From NCBI GenBank assembly GCA_014549065.1, contig JACDOX010000113.1, forward strand, positions 1,555,764 through 1,619,763: a stretch of DNA of 64,000 bases. The letters run 5' to 3'. A program made the translations under genes and the position numbers. Under the pieces are notes generated by a model. It was not told the origin of the DNA and ran no database searches. It was given only the letters and a program-made list of their open reading frames with translations. The DNA is from Cardinalis cardinalis. Its lineage: Eukaryota > Chordata > Aves > Passeriformes > Cardinalidae. Shown here piece after piece: positions 39,301-48,412 of the stretch (position 1 is its first letter; every line of letters begins with the position of its first letter).

Positions 39301-42300
39301 AACTTTCTGCAGGTAGGAAAACAAAGACAAAACCAACAGATATCTAAACAGGAGAACGGAGAAGCTGCTGCCTCTCTATTGCCTAAAGAAAGAGCCTAGA
39401 AAAAATAGGTCACATGTAAGGTTTGAAGCTATAAATGTCGAAGTTGTCCAAAATGCCTCAAGTTGAGATGAGTTTGACTGATAGTAACCATTCCTCTAGT
39501 GGTAAGTTAATTTAAACGTCAATAAATTAAGGAATCATAAATAATGAATCCTTTAATTGCCGCTTTCAGCTAAAACTCTTTACAACAAATTCCTTACAAA
39601 TGAGACATTGTTATAAAACAAGAAAGTTGTCAGATTACAAGCTTTATTCTTACTAGTTCCAGTACTAGTTTCTAGAAATAGTTTCTTAAAGTATATTTGT
39701 GAGAGAGGGATTTTTTTTCTCCCACTACCTCTGAGCTATGATTTAATCAGTTTTATTGGATGCCTCAATACATCTTATTCCTTAACAAGAAATATTTAAT
39801 TGATGTGTTGCTGTGTTGTGATGTGTCATTATTTTTGTTTCATAGAAATTACTCTCTGATGAAAGACTCTGCCAGAGTGAAGCACTTTATGCCTTCTTGA
39901 GCCCCTCCCCAGAGCACCTCAAAGTTATTGATGTGCAAGGCAAGAAGTCATCATTTTCACTCTCCTCATTTCTGGAACGACTTCCTGGTGATTTGTTTTC
40001 TCATCAGGAGGTAAGTGGTAGAAAAGCAATCTTCCCAAATTTAATTACTTATCCTAAGTAAACAGGGAGAGTCATTAGTATTTGAATGGCAGGCAATATT
40101 TCCAAAGATCATTTGTAATTTACTGTAAGTGAACAAAGAGTCAGAAGAAAGAGCTGCCTATGAATTTAAAAGATGTTTATTAATAAAACAGGTTTCCTGC
40201 CTTTTGGTACATGCATATAGGCAAATGTGTAAGCTATCACAAATAAACAAATTGCAGTTCATGTGGGATTGTTTATTTTTTTACAGCAGAATTTTCCACT
40301 TTTTGAGTTTTGGACATGCATATTTCAGAGAGGTTTAGGCAGGTAAAATTATTCTTATTTGGGAATATTCTCTTGGCAAGAAACAACAGCTGTGTATCCC
40401 TAATTTCAGGACAACTTCATAAGCAGATCTGGTTTTGACAAAAAACTGTTGGCAAATAGTACAGGCTTACTGAGGGAATTTGCAAATGCAGGCAGGAGTC
40501 TGTGTAGGCAAACCAGTTGGAGAATTTGTTATTAAGCCATAAAAACCCATTGTTTATCAAAATGCAATGAATAATAGATTAGTGACCAAAATAGCTCATT
40601 GACTAAATTGACCATAATTCCATGGCACTCTATTCTGTGTTGTTCATGTTCAGATAATGCAACATTCAAGGAGATGTTTCTATTCCCCCTTTTAGTTATA
40701 GGTTATACAAAATTCATTTGAAACAGTAATTTCTGACATGCTGTAGCTGTCTGGAGTGGATGAGTCTTATGCAGGATAATTTGAGATTGGACAGCAAGTA
40801 CACTTCTAGGCTTTTATAGGGAGAGAGGTGGTATTGCATCTCAGAAATAAGAAAATCCTATATATATACCTTTCAAAAGTATACTGTGTTTGCATCTAGA
40901 TGCTGAATGCATGTGCCTCATTTCAGAGTAATAAATATAAAGAAAGTTTGAGAAACTAGTTTTACTTTGATAGAAGTACTGAAGTTCTAAAATCCAAAGT
41001 GCTTTCACTAAAATGACTGATAGGTAGAAGTAGCATAAAAGCAGTGAAGTGTGAAGCTATTTGTATTTTGCTATTTAATTGAAAAACATCCTCAAGACAT
41101 TGTATTATGGGAGTGTGGAGGAAATAGTTATGAAATACAGGAGAAGGAAAGAGAATTTTTAATACCAGTGTGTGAGAGGAGAAAGAACAAATAAACAAAG
41201 CAGAAATTATGCAACTATTACTGCTTCACATTTCTCTTCCCTCTCTTCTCCCTTCTTTCCTTAAGCTTACACATAACAGAATACAGATGGTGGAAACTCT
41301 TAGACCCTATTAATGAGTATGGCAAACAGTTGTCCTAAAGTGAAAGTAATAAAATAAAATGGAGGGAGACAGATTGGGAGGCAGTCTGGAACTAGCTCTG
41401 CTCTTTCCTGGACTCCCATGTCTTTCAGTAAGAGCTTTGGATCAGCTCAGTCTTGCCCCACTGATAGCATCTTGGATACTTTCCTAAAGTGGTTCAACTG
41501 TGCTTAAATCATTTGGTACAAGGTCATAAATTAAGTTAGTTGTGTTAAAGCTGGTATAATTGTGNTCTTTTTGTAACTGAGACTTCAAAATACAAACTAA
41601 ACCAGGAACTTTGTAGTATAGAATGCTCTCATTCAGCTTTCTCTTTGCCCTTAATCTCAAATCACATTTTTCAAATATATGTCAGAGAAATAATATTACC
41701 TCTTCAGTGTTGTGTTCAGGATTAGATACTACAGCAATTTCTTTATATCTATAACTCCTTGGACAGGGTTAACTTTAGAATGTGTTTTTTAGCTCTCTAG
41801 ACCAAAATCAGATCAGAGCAAAAATGCAGTTGATATCATCTAGAAAGAAGGGCTTTTAGGTTTATAAATTTACTGGATGCACTGAAAATGCATGGTAGAG
41901 TAAGAACTTACACTTCTTGTTGCATCTTCTAAATGACAGGAGATTCACTGAATAGCAGAAAAATAAACCAATATTAGATGATTGAATGTTGAGGACGAAA
42001 GGAAGAGATGATTGTTATCTTTGAAAACCAGGCTGAAGAAGAAAATTTGCACATTATTGTGGCCATTCCTGATCCAGAGACTAGGGCATTGCACCAGCCT
42101 CAGTGGAGGTCAGGTCTGCCTGTCTTTAGCTTTGCTGGAAGCGAAGGCGGGCAGGGCAAGATTCAGGAAAGCAAAGGGATGTGTTGGCTGCCATGAGTAA
42201 TGGCAGGAGTTGTAGTCCTGATCTTGAAGCAATCTTCATGACAGTGAGAAACAACCTACTGTCTGCCCTTCACTCTGAAATAGTTGGTACTGCCAGAATG

Positions 42301-45300
42301 GAGGTGGTTCAACCCAGTCATCTGGGAGTCTGTCTGAATAGCTCTTCTCCCTTTGGTGCCCTAAGCTGGGGTATCCTCAGGCTCAGGTCACTAAGTATCA
42401 CAATTTGTGTTTCTGCCTGGGACTAGTTTTCATTTAAGGTGCTTGTCTGTGCAGTGGCCGGTTCCCTTTCCACTGCTGGGTTTGGCTCCCAGCTTACTTC
42501 AAGGACAATTGGTTAGGGCCTAATCCCTCTGAGTGCCTGCAGCTGTGAAGGCACTGTTTGTTCTCCTGGGGAGCCAGCTACCTGCTTCTCCCGGTGCAAT
42601 AACCAGATTTTCCCCCTTTCTACCCAGCTGCTTGCATGGCAAANGGCTCCAGCTCTCTAGCTCCCCATCCTGAGTGTTTTTTATGGGTATTGTGTCAGAG
42701 GAGGCTTTGCAATCACAAACACTGTTGAGTGCCATCTCCTGCTTACAGCTCTCACCTGTTTCCTAGCAGTACACGACTCCCATATCCCCTGCTTTCTTTC
42801 ATCCAGCTGGTGTTGATGGGGCAATAGAGGCAGTAGATTCTAAAAACTGAGCAGCATTGAGGTGCTTACTGGGGCAAGGCTGCAAGCAGAAGATACAGCA
42901 GTGATGATAATTCCAGCAGTGCAATGTCCTTATCAGTTTAGTCCAATGGGAAATTTTCAAGATGCCTAGTGAGATTCCTGTTTGCCAGATCCTGAAAGCA
43001 GCAGTTTTTGGCTCTGTTTTTTGAGAGGACTGGCTGTGCTCCTTCTGCAGAGCATGGCAGTAGCTAAATCCATTCTGGAAGAAGGCTGGGGAACTGCAGC
43101 ACACACCCATGTTGTCCCTCTCTTCTAGGAAGAAACAGAAGAGGACAGTGACCTGTCAGACTACGGAGAGGAGGTGGATGGGAAGAAGGACTCTCTTGCT
43201 GAGCCGTGTTTCATGCTGATTGGAGAGATTTTTGAATTGCGAGGAAGTAAGATGTAAACCTGCTCAATTGCTAATGGAATCTCTTGGCTCTGTAGGGCAC
43301 TTCAGAATTCAGATTTTTTTGCTGTTTCAATGAGTGCAATCTATATTGCACTTAATCTTCATTCTTGCAATCTATACGGCCAGTTTGGGACCAAACTATT
43401 CTTCAGTAGTTCATAACTTTGGGGTGAAATTACAATATAAAATGGCAATAAAAAAGTAACTGGTAAGGGAGAGCATTTGTATTTAATATTTTTTAAGCTT
43501 TTCATGAAAAAAATTAGAAAAAAGGACAGTAGTATTCTTTTTGTAAATAGGCTGTTCATTGTTCATTAGATTGTAGGAATTCTTGAGTAAGGAAAGATGG
43601 CTTTATTACAGAACATGTCTCTGACAAAGAAATATAATTTTAATATCCATTTAAAGTGAATTATTATATGGATTTTAGTTCTGCAACGCCTATGATGAAA
43701 ATGATGCTAGAATTGTGATATATTTAAATACTGGATTTTCCCCTCCCTTTTATGTAACTGAATGATGATATTATAAGAAAACTATTTTTGTTTCTGTTTG
43801 AATGTGCAGCCACACATGATGGTCTATAAAATTATTTACAAGGTAACTATTGCAAAATGTGTCACCTTCCAAAAGTGGCAGATGTATCTCCCAAATATAG
43901 ACTTTATTGTGATAGTGAACAGTATGAAAGGAAGATTTGCCAGTAATTACTAGGAAGCACTCACTTTTGTTTCCTTCATTTGCAATGGAAAGCTGACTGC
44001 TTGGTTTGAGTGAAAATGTTTTCAGAATTTTAATGGTGCTGCTGTGTGTACTTTATACTAATAGGTATGAAAAGGGTGGGAAGTTTGAGGACATTTGGGT
44101 TTTTTCTAGTGGAAAAAAGGGTTTGAGTAGTTGCATTGCTTAATAAACTTGAAATATTCTTACATGTAAAAATTTACGGTTATAACCTAGAATGCATTTT
44201 TTATGCGTACTTATATAGTCTGCAGGACTTAAAAACCATACAGCAAACAGTACAAGGAATGTGATCAAGAAAAATGAAACCTCTGTACAATTAATGGAAT
44301 CTTAGGAAGGGTTGTAACAATGTGTTTACTGTAGGGGTGGGTTGTTTGGGTTTGGTTTGGTGGGAGGTAGGGGGAAGGTTTTGCACATGGTCATGGGTTC
44401 TGTAATGTTTGTAACTTCTTGATCATTATTTTTATAATTTTTTGTTGTTCTAGTGTTCAAGTGGGTCAGAAAAACATTAATTGCACTAGTACAAGTCACT
44501 TTTGGAAGAACCATCAACAAGTAAGTAGCTGTTGCTTCAACTGAACTTTCATCATCATTCTGTTAAAAAAAGGCTGACAGAAGAACTGTTAAAAATAATC
44601 TAGACATCCTGTTGGATATGATAATCTGCATTTGTTTTCCACAGCTCAATTTACAGCTATGTTATGTTTATTAGAGAAAACACAAGTATGTGTGAAATTC
44701 ACAGGTATGTGAATTATCTTTATGCTGCCAGGTGAGGCCTGCCTGAGGCTATGAGCATACCTGTCTGTAAACACCTTCATATGGAAAGCTGTATCCCTGG
44801 TCAGAAAGAAATTTTAGAAGTATTCTATCAGCACAGCAGGCTGTTCTTTGTCCAGTCAGTGACTAAATTTGCACTTGCCAACATGGCTTTTAAAGCCTCT
44901 TATGTGTATTACGTAGCAGTAAATTGGACTCGTCTCAGACAGTATCTACTCACTGAGTTTTAAATTGATTGGTTCGTTTGTTCATACCCTGCTGACAACT
45001 GGAAAATGCCTGAAGGAGGACGGAGAGGCAGAGAATTTGTGAGCATAGCTTGCATGCAAAGTTCCTGTGTAGCTTTTACATGTAGGTTGACTTTATTGAT
45101 TTTAAGGGATTTGGCTGTATGGCAGCAGCACTGACTGGAGCCTGCTCTACCTTAGACTCCTGGTGCTGAAGGCTACAGTGAGTGGTGCAGCCACAGAAAG
45201 AGGCTGCTATCTCTGTCTGTCATCCCTTTGGTAATGTGTTTTGCTATCTGTGAAGGAACTTACTGTGCTTCTATCAAAACTGTCTATTTTTATCCTAGCA

Positions 45301-48300
45301 GGCACATCTCCACAGGCAACTAGTTTGGAGTTTGCTACTATTAGTGACGTGATTTTCCTGACTTTTCCTGGTGGAGCATTTGTAGTACCTGTCCTTGAAA
45401 TGTAGCTTTGATGTGTATTTCAATGTAGTACTTGTAATTTGAAATGGATGTTTGTGGATTACCTTGAAAAGCAGCCTTCTGCAGATCTAAGTGAGGTATC
45501 AGGAGTGACCTAGATCCTAGAGCACCCAGACCTGAATATGACCTGCTGTTATGCCAATGAAATCAATTCAGGCATACTGGCAAAATTACATGAAAAAGAA
45601 CATCTCTTCCATTACTTTGAGGAGTAAAAAGAATAAATATGGATAAAAGATAAAACTAGCTCTGATGGGCTCCCTTCTCCACTTCTTTACAGGCAAATCC
45701 GTGACACTGTGCACTGGATGTTCAGTGAGCCAATGCTTGTTTACTACATTGGGGTGTTTCGAGATGCTTTCTGGCCAAATGGAAAGTTAGCTCCAGCACC
45801 GAGAGCCAAGAGCGATGAACAAAAGCAGGAGACAAAACAGAGAGCACAGCAAAAACTACTTGAAAACATTCCAGGTGAGATCACCTTCATTCTGCTTAAT
45901 CACAGATTTAATAGCTATTGAGGAAACTGGTTCATCAAATCATTTTCCTTTAGAGTTTTAAGTTATGATTATTTGTATAAATAAGGATGATTTTGGTCTT
46001 AGTCTTGGCCTCTCCTGCCTGTCTGGTAAAAGGCATGGATTCAGATATTACTGGTGGATGCAAAATCAGAATTGCTCTATTTTTGTGCATAACGTTCATC
46101 AAGGAATCTCAGTCAATTCTCTCTCTGCTGGTTCTCTGTGAGCAAATATGTGGCTCTGCTACTTGGAGTTACTTGCCAGATAGGGACAGTGGCACCATCC
46201 CAATTACTTCTTCCTCTTATATTTTGAAGTTAGAGAGAGAGGGATCTACCCATGCTGTCAGTGTTGTCTATTTCTGATAAGAGGTCTCAGGGCACTGAAC
46301 ATTAGAGTGACCTGCAGCCTGGGCAGAAGAAGCTCCTAGATGGAGTGGTTTTTTCAGTACTTTCCTTTGCCTGCCCTTATCTGCCAAGCCTGGGCAGCTG
46401 CTTTTTCAGCCAGAATGTTTTTGGGGCACTATTCTGAGATGCTCCATGCTGTCCCACTCACAGGACAGGAAATCCAGTTAGATATATCTGACGACTCAGA
46501 GATCATGTAAACCCAAAGGCACCTAACTGAAAAGAATCAAAATCATTACCGTTAGCACTTGGAAATGCACTTCAACATAGCTTGAATGCTTTTTCTCTGC
46601 TCCATCTGAAGAGAATGAGCTATTTTATGGCTTCACTTAGATATCTCATATACCCCCATGCATTAGGTAGTTTAATCAACTTTTACTGCAAAAAAGGAAT
46701 AGATATGCATGCAAAATATTTGTCTTTTGATGTGTAAACAACTCTTCCATTTATTGCCTGTGTTATATACTCATGTACTTGCCTAAATAGCTTTCCATAG
46801 TTGGTTTATGGTATTGTTTGATTTCCTGTTTGTTTCTGAGTGTGGAGCCATATGGCAGGACGTAGCTGAATGCACCTTAGATTAATGATGGAGCACTGAA
46901 TCTCTATTTATTCTCTAATATAATCTGAAGTGTAAATAATTGACTTAGAATTCTCTTAACTGCCTTCTTGTGGGAAGTAATCTCTGTGAAGATTGAGAAG
47001 CAATAAAGTGCTAAATTTGTTTTAAATGTTGTAGAAGTTGTGTCTTTGGCTTAAGGTGTATTTAAGTGAAAGGTTTAATGATGTGTGAGATGAGACTTGA
47101 CTCAGTGAGGTGAACTACTGAAAAGGCATTTGATGTATTATGTTAGAACACTTAAAATGTTCTGAGATGCACACACTATTATCTATTGGGTAACTGGAGA
47201 ATAAGGGTATCTTTTGAAGCTGTGTTTTTAAAAGGTTGGTGAGTAGGGACTCTATGTATCTTGTAGTCAAGGGCCAGTGAAGTGCAGTGGCTTTGTTTCC
47301 CTTCCTTTATGGGTCTTTATGGTTGAACTAGATGATCTTGAAGGTCTCTTCCAACCTTTATGATTGTGATTATGGGTAGTAGAATGATGATTCTAGCTGG
47401 AGGTTTTGCCTAGCATGAGAGAAACAACATAAACTGAACTAATGTTTGTTGCAGATACTCTGCAGAATCTTGTTGGACAACAAAATGCCCGTCATGGTGT
47501 AGTGAAAGTGTTCAATGCATTGCAAGAGAGAAAGGCTAATAAGCATCTACTTTATGTGAGTAACCAGTAAAGTACCTTTTCAACTTCATAATCCTGTAAG
47601 TTACTGAGCTCTACTCACTCAGTATTGAAGCCTAGGGGGTGTGGTTTTGCAGAGATTTATTTATTATTAAAATAAGTCAGTTGCTCTATGTTTGATCACT
47701 TCACTAAGTTTGAATAACAAAAGACTGTTTAACAGCAGTGTTGTTTTTGTCTAAAAGAGATCTTCTACCACATCCAATGTGCCTGACTTCATAAGGTACA
47801 AACTAATTTCTTCATTCAGCTTATAAAAATAAACATACCTTGGAGAATCCTAGAGAAGAACTCCAGAACTCACTCATAGTTAGGACATGACAGCCTTCCA
47901 GAAGTTCCACTCCTCAACTGTTGGGAATAGTTGGAACATGCAGTGGGATCTAAGTATGACACCTTCACAGTCAGTCTCTTCTGGCACATTCCAGACAGCA
48001 GCCTGTCACACAATGCTGCCCCAGCGCCAGAGAGAAGGTGCATGCCCTGCTGCTTGCTTAGGATGCTGTGGAGTCTCTGACAGAACAGCAGCACTTTATA
48101 CTGGGTGGGAAATCCAAATCTGAAGGGAGCTGCCCTCAACAATTGCCTCCTTTCAGCCTTAAGACATTTCCCATGTTATCTGTAGGGTATATGCTGACTT
48201 CTGGATGAAAGAAAAGTAGTTGCACAAATGATGAATGTAATCAACCTATATGCTTCTGTTATTTGTGGTTATCTAAAAATGACAGAAAGGAAGAAGATGG

Positions 48301-48412
48301 TTGGCACCTGCATCATTTTAGTTCTTCTATTTTTCAGGTTTTGCTGGAACTGCTGCTAACTGAACTGTGTCCTGAGCTGAGAGCTCATTTAGAGCAGCTT
48401 AATGCCACTTAG
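180..48412 (+). CDS. SNX25: SNX25, sorting nexin 25 (3' sixteen coding exons; 5' end outside window)
   Basis: Spliced coding region: join 180-352, 1197-1383, 7078-7148, 17548-17738, 24832-24963, 26808-27083, 31202-31357, 33808-33939, 38505-38645, 39199-39312, 39846-40010, 43129-43246, 44454-44520, 45693-45874, 47455-47555, 48338-48412. Every junction has GT-AG ends and the phases join to one 759-codon frame ending in TAG. The domain order is PXA (second half), RGS, charged helical linker, PX, nexin C, which defines the SNX-RGS family (SNX13/14/19/25). Local sequence such as KNWTVPRKLNEFQNLHRKL and ARTDWWCENLGMWK matches what I know of SNX25 rather than SNX13 or SNX14. Human SNX25 is 840 residues in the common isoform, so roughly 80 N-terminal residues are upstream. 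Known role: a membrane-associated endosomal sorting protein, reported to promote lysosomal degradation of the TGF-beta type I receptor. The convergent neighbour LRP2BP matches human synteny. Identity is near certain; function is from the family. Confidence 0.96.
353..1196 (+). other. SNX25: SNX25 intron a-b
   Basis: AT-rich, 844 bases; I see nothing but splice signals in it. Confidence 0.9.
1197..1383 (+). CDS. SNX25: SNX25 exon b (PXA domain)
   Basis: The acceptor ctctccag ends at 1196 and the donor GTATTT begins at 1384. The first two bases complete a Val codon with the G of the previous exon, giving VLKPVVELLSDPDYINRML and then YREQMNEHQKKDYTYAPSYE. It ends with two bases of an Arg codon. 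This is the conserved C-terminal half of the PXA domain. Reading past the donor gives an artificial tail and a stop at 1447. Confidence 0.95.
1384..7077 (+). other. SNX25: SNX25 intron b-c
   Basis: 5.7 kb of AT-rich sequence with a short TTG run near 2853. No exon, RNA gene or clear mobile element seen. Confidence 0.85.
7078..7148 (+). CDS. SNX25: SNX25 exon c (short PXA exon)
   Basis: A 71-base exon with acceptor aaattag (ends 7077) and donor GTAAGA (from 7149). Completing the split Arg codon gives RYQIVVEIVQATTISNIPQ followed by VKRQK, and one base carries over. It is too short to be seen as an open frame of its own. It is placed because it restores the frame between neighbouring exons and matches the end of the family PXA domain. 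Confidence 0.94.
8387..8541. repeat. AT-rich low-complexity tract
   Basis: ATTA repeats (8391-8413) are followed by a long tract made only of A, T and rare C or G in TAATA/TATAA units. It is typical microsatellite-like sequence. Confidence 0.9.
9768..10275 (-). mobile_element. CR1 LINE, 3' fragment
   Basis: The + strand reads AGAATCATAGAGTGGTTTGG at the left edge, the reverse complement of the CR1 3' tail. The - strand carries the C-terminal part of CR1 ORF2, with phrases such as EERLRELRLFSPEMRRL and LLEQVQRRAMKMIRG. It is 5'-truncated, as most CR1 copies are, and lies in the 10.4-kb SNX25 intron in antisense. Confidence 0.92.
13304..13336. repeat. Perfect 13-bp inverted repeat (hairpin)
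   Basis: CTGCCCAAGGTCC (13304-13316) pairs exactly with 13324-13336 across a 7-base loop. It lies in the 10.4-kb SNX25 intron. Confidence 0.95.
17421..17539 (+). repeat. 58/61-bp tandem duplication ending at a SNX25 acceptor
   Basis: Unit 1 (17421-17478) and unit 2 (17479-17539) both begin TCACAGAAGCA and both end CTCTGATTTGCTTT, with AAAATAC[CT]G shared between. Unit 2 runs into the acceptor of exon d, so the branch point and pyrimidine tract of that exon lie in duplicated sequence. Confidence 0.85.
17548..17738 (+). CDS. SNX25: SNX25 exon d (PXA-RGS linker)
   Basis: The acceptor ttattcttag ends at 17547 and the donor GTATAA begins at 17739. With the carried base it gives 64 codons starting DSKGKETAAMKADLLRARN and ending DEGDGPPSQK. 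It is basic and helical at first and acidic at the end, linking the PXA and RGS domains. It leaves in phase 0. The sequence just before it is a tandem duplication (17421-17539). Confidence 0.95.
20056..20081. repeat. (AAAC)n short microsatellite
   Basis: Imperfect CAAA tetranucleotide units (CAAACAAACAAACAGATAAA) in the SNX25 intron between exons d and e. Confidence 0.85.
21860..22427 (-). mobile_element. Solo-type endogenous retrovirus LTR
   Basis: A 568-base block starting TGTTGTGGTTTCACCCC and ending TAGCTCACA (TG...CA ends). Phrases such as AAACTCGTGGGCTGAGATAA, TCACATGGTCTGGAACATCC and CCTGGCTGTGTCTTCTCCC match an LTR family abundant in songbird and other neoavian genomes. In that family the promoter and poly(A) region read on what is the - strand here. 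No internal retroviral genes flank it, so it looks like a solo LTR. A clear target-site duplication was not seen. Confidence 0.85.
24832..24963 (+). CDS. SNX25: SNX25 exon e (RGS domain, N-terminal part)
   Basis: The acceptor cccttcttcag ends at 24831 and the exon is exactly 44 codons (phase 0-0). It encodes the RGS start: ILQFEEILANPSYREHFRIY, then MERMDKMALIGFWESVENLK. The donor is GTGGAA, a poor match to GTRAGT, and reading through it adds 12 sense codons before a TGA at about 25000. SNX13 RGS is a reported Gs-alpha GAP; for SNX25 such activity is not established. Confidence 0.95.
24964..26807 (+). other. SNX25: SNX25 intron e-f
   Basis: 1.8 kb beginning with the unusual donor GTGGAA. Nothing else recognised. 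Confidence 0.9.
26808..27083 (+). CDS. SNX25: SNX25 exon f (RGS domain, C-terminal part)
   Basis: The acceptor ttcctag ends at 26807 and the donor GTGAGT begins at 27084; 92 codons, phase 0-0. The peptide begins AEIPQLVSEIYQNFFVESRE and continues through VEKSLYKEIQQSLVGNKG and DVYETLKDRYYPSFIVSDLY, the second half of the RGS fold. It ends in an acidic tail. Confidence 0.96.
28034..28081. repeat. Perfect 18-bp inverted repeat (hairpin)
   Basis: The left arm CTTACAACTATTCATCTC (28034-28051) is exactly complementary to the right arm at 28064-28081, with a 12-base loop whose GC/GC bases could pair two more. It lies in the SNX25 intron between exons f and g. Confidence 0.95.
31000..31147 (+). mobile_element. 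CR1 LINE 3' tail
   Basis: CR1 3' end in sense, with GTTCTAGTGGAAAGTGTCC, GATCTTTAAGGTCCCTTCC and a terminal TTCTATGAATAG octamer remnant. It ends about 54 bases before SNX25 exon g. Confidence 0.9.
31202..31357 (+). CDS. SNX25: SNX25 exon g (linker after RGS)
   Basis: The acceptor tctattcctag ends at 31201 and the donor GTATGT begins at 31358; 52 codons, phase 0-0. It begins SQGCEEATEECSTRINEQAS and ends NSPKPDKK. The middle (AVNKLRQLNDKLEYKKQ) has the heptad look of a coiled coil, as expected between RGS and PX. Confidence 0.95.
31600..31800. repeat. GC-rich island inside SNX25 intron, possible old insertion
   Basis: About 200 bases of strongly GC-rich sequence, rich in CTGCTG/CCCGGGG, sit in an AT-rich intron. 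A perfect 10-bp inverted repeat (31629-31638 and 31643-31652, GTTT loop) lies at its left side. It may be a decayed LTR or other insertion; I cannot name a family. Confidence 0.35.
32459..32494 (+). mobile_element. CR1 3' tail fragment
   Basis: CCCTTCCAACCCAAGCCC followed by TTCTATGATTCTGT is the end of a CR1 element. Only the last 30 to 40 bases are recognisable; the region before it may be decayed repeat. Confidence 0.7.
32931..33103 (+). repeat. 44-bp direct repeat, 130-base period
   Basis: CATAGATATTTTACATCTGA and the following CATGAGA...ATTCTGAACA occur at 32931-32974 and again at 33061-33103, with one base change and a shorter A run. The spacer is a TATA-rich tract. Confidence 0.9.
33808..33939 (+). 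CDS. SNX25: SNX25 exon h (coiled coil to PX lead-in)
   Basis: The acceptor tctctgcag ends at 33807 and the donor GTAGGG begins at 33940; 44 codons, phase 0-0. It starts IVSKLKDEITLMEREHSDLQ, continuing the predicted coiled coil, and ends in the conserved ARTDWWCENLGMWKAFIVSG segment before the PX domain. Confidence 0.96.
35471..35490. repeat. (TA)10 microsatellite
   Basis: Ten uninterrupted TA dinucleotides in the SNX25 intron between exons h and i. Confidence 0.95.
35900..36090 (+). mobile_element. CR1 LINE internal fragment
   Basis: The + frame reads LGLLVDSCLNMSQECAQVVK and then NSVASRNREVIFPQYLA, close to the CR1 ORF2 C-terminal region. It is truncated at both ends. The stretch to about 36440 may include further decayed CR1 (an ACATTAGGAGGCAGTTTCC segment resembles it). 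Confidence 0.85.
38505..38645 (+). CDS. SNX25: SNX25 exon i (PX domain, N-terminal part)
   Basis: The acceptor ccccacaag ends at 38504 and the donor GTACGA begins at 38646; 47 codons, phase 0-0. It encodes the PX beta-strands and start of helix 1: VLEENGEQVPCYSVMVSLQE then KNWTVPRKLNEFQNLHRKL. At the place where canonical PX domains have R-R-Y/F this protein has R-K-L, so the usual PtdIns3P pocket aromatic is missing. Confidence 0.96.
38646..39845 (+). other. SNX25: SNX25 introns i-j and j-k
   Basis: Two short introns (553 and 533 bases) flanking exon j at 39199-39312. Nothing else seen in them. Confidence 0.85.
39199..39312 (+). CDS. SNX25: SNX25 exon j (PX domain, proline loop)
   Basis: The acceptor ctacacag ends at 39198 and the donor GTAGGA begins at 39313; 38 codons, phase 0-0. 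It encodes PSLKKVQLPSLSKLPFKSID, the PX membrane-insertion loop region, followed by KFMEKSKNQLNNFLQ. The Arg usual in the R-x-x-L helix of PX domains is Lys here. Confidence 0.96.
39846..40010 (+). CDS. SNX25: SNX25 exon k (PX end and linker)
   Basis: The acceptor tttcatag ends at 39845 and the donor GTAAGT begins at 40011; 55 codons, phase 0-0. It encodes KLLSDERLCQSEALYAFLSP, the end of the PX domain, and then the Ser-rich SSFSLSSFLERLPGDLFSHQ linker. Confidence 0.96.
40011..43128 (+). other. SNX25: SNX25 intron k-l
   Basis: 3.1 kb with no clear repeat or RNA gene; N bases at 41565 and 42644. Confidence 0.88.
43129..43246 (+). CDS. SNX25: SNX25 exon l (acidic linker, start of nexin C domain)
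   Basis: The acceptor tcttctag ends at 43128 and the donor GTAAGA begins at 43247; 39 codons plus one base. It begins with the acidic EETEEDSDLSDYGEEVDGKK and ends EPCFMLIGEIFELRG, the start of the C-terminal nexin domain. It is the first exon after exon d to leave out of phase 0. Confidence 0.95.
43247..45692 (+). other. SNX25: SNX25 introns l-m and m-n
   Basis: Two AT-rich introns of about 1.2 kb on either side of the 67-base exon m (44454-44520). No other feature seen. Confidence 0.85.
44454..44520 (+). CDS. SNX25: SNX25 exon m (nexin C domain)
   Basis: A 67-base exon; the acceptor ttgttctag ends at 44453 and the donor GTAAGT begins at 44521. With the carried A it starts at Met and reads MFKWVRKTLIALVQVTFGRT. 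Two bases carry over into the next exon. It is placed by phase and by family sequence. Confidence 0.95.
45693..45874 (+). CDS. SNX25: SNX25 exon n (nexin C domain)
   Basis: The acceptor ctttacag ends at 45692 and the donor GTGAGA begins at 45875. After the split Lys codon it reads QIRDTVHWMFSEPMLVYYIG, then VFRDAFWPNGKLAP and a Lys/Gln-rich helix ending QQKLLENIP. This is the core of the nexin C domain. Confidence 0.96.
47328..47374 (+). mobile_element. CR1 3' tail fragment
   Basis: GGTTGAACTAGATGATCTTG followed by AAGGTCTCTTCCAACC and a degraded octamer tail. It lies about 80 bases before SNX25 exon o. Confidence 0.8.
47455..47555 (+). CDS. SNX25: SNX25 exon o (nexin C domain)
   Basis: The acceptor tgttgcag ends at 47454 and the donor GTGAGT begins at 47555+1. 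It completes an Asp codon and reads TLQNLVGQQNARHGVVKVFN and then ALQERKANKHLLY, leaving in phase 0. Confidence 0.95.
48338..48412 (+). CDS. SNX25: SNX25 last coding exon with stop
   Basis: The acceptor atttttcag ends at 48337. Twenty-four codons, starting VLLELLLTELCPELRAHLEQ, are followed by LNAT and TAG at 48410-48412. This closes the nexin C domain at the position expected for the family. The 3' UTR follows directly. Confidence 0.95.
   Translation, partial: VLLELLLTELCPELRAHLEQLNAT

Larger units (their letters stand above)
45875..48337 (+). other. SNX25: SNX25 introns n-o and o-p
   Basis: Introns of 1.58 and 0.78 kb around exon o (47455-47555). The first carries the CR1 tail at 47328; nothing was recognised in the second. 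Confidence 0.85.
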
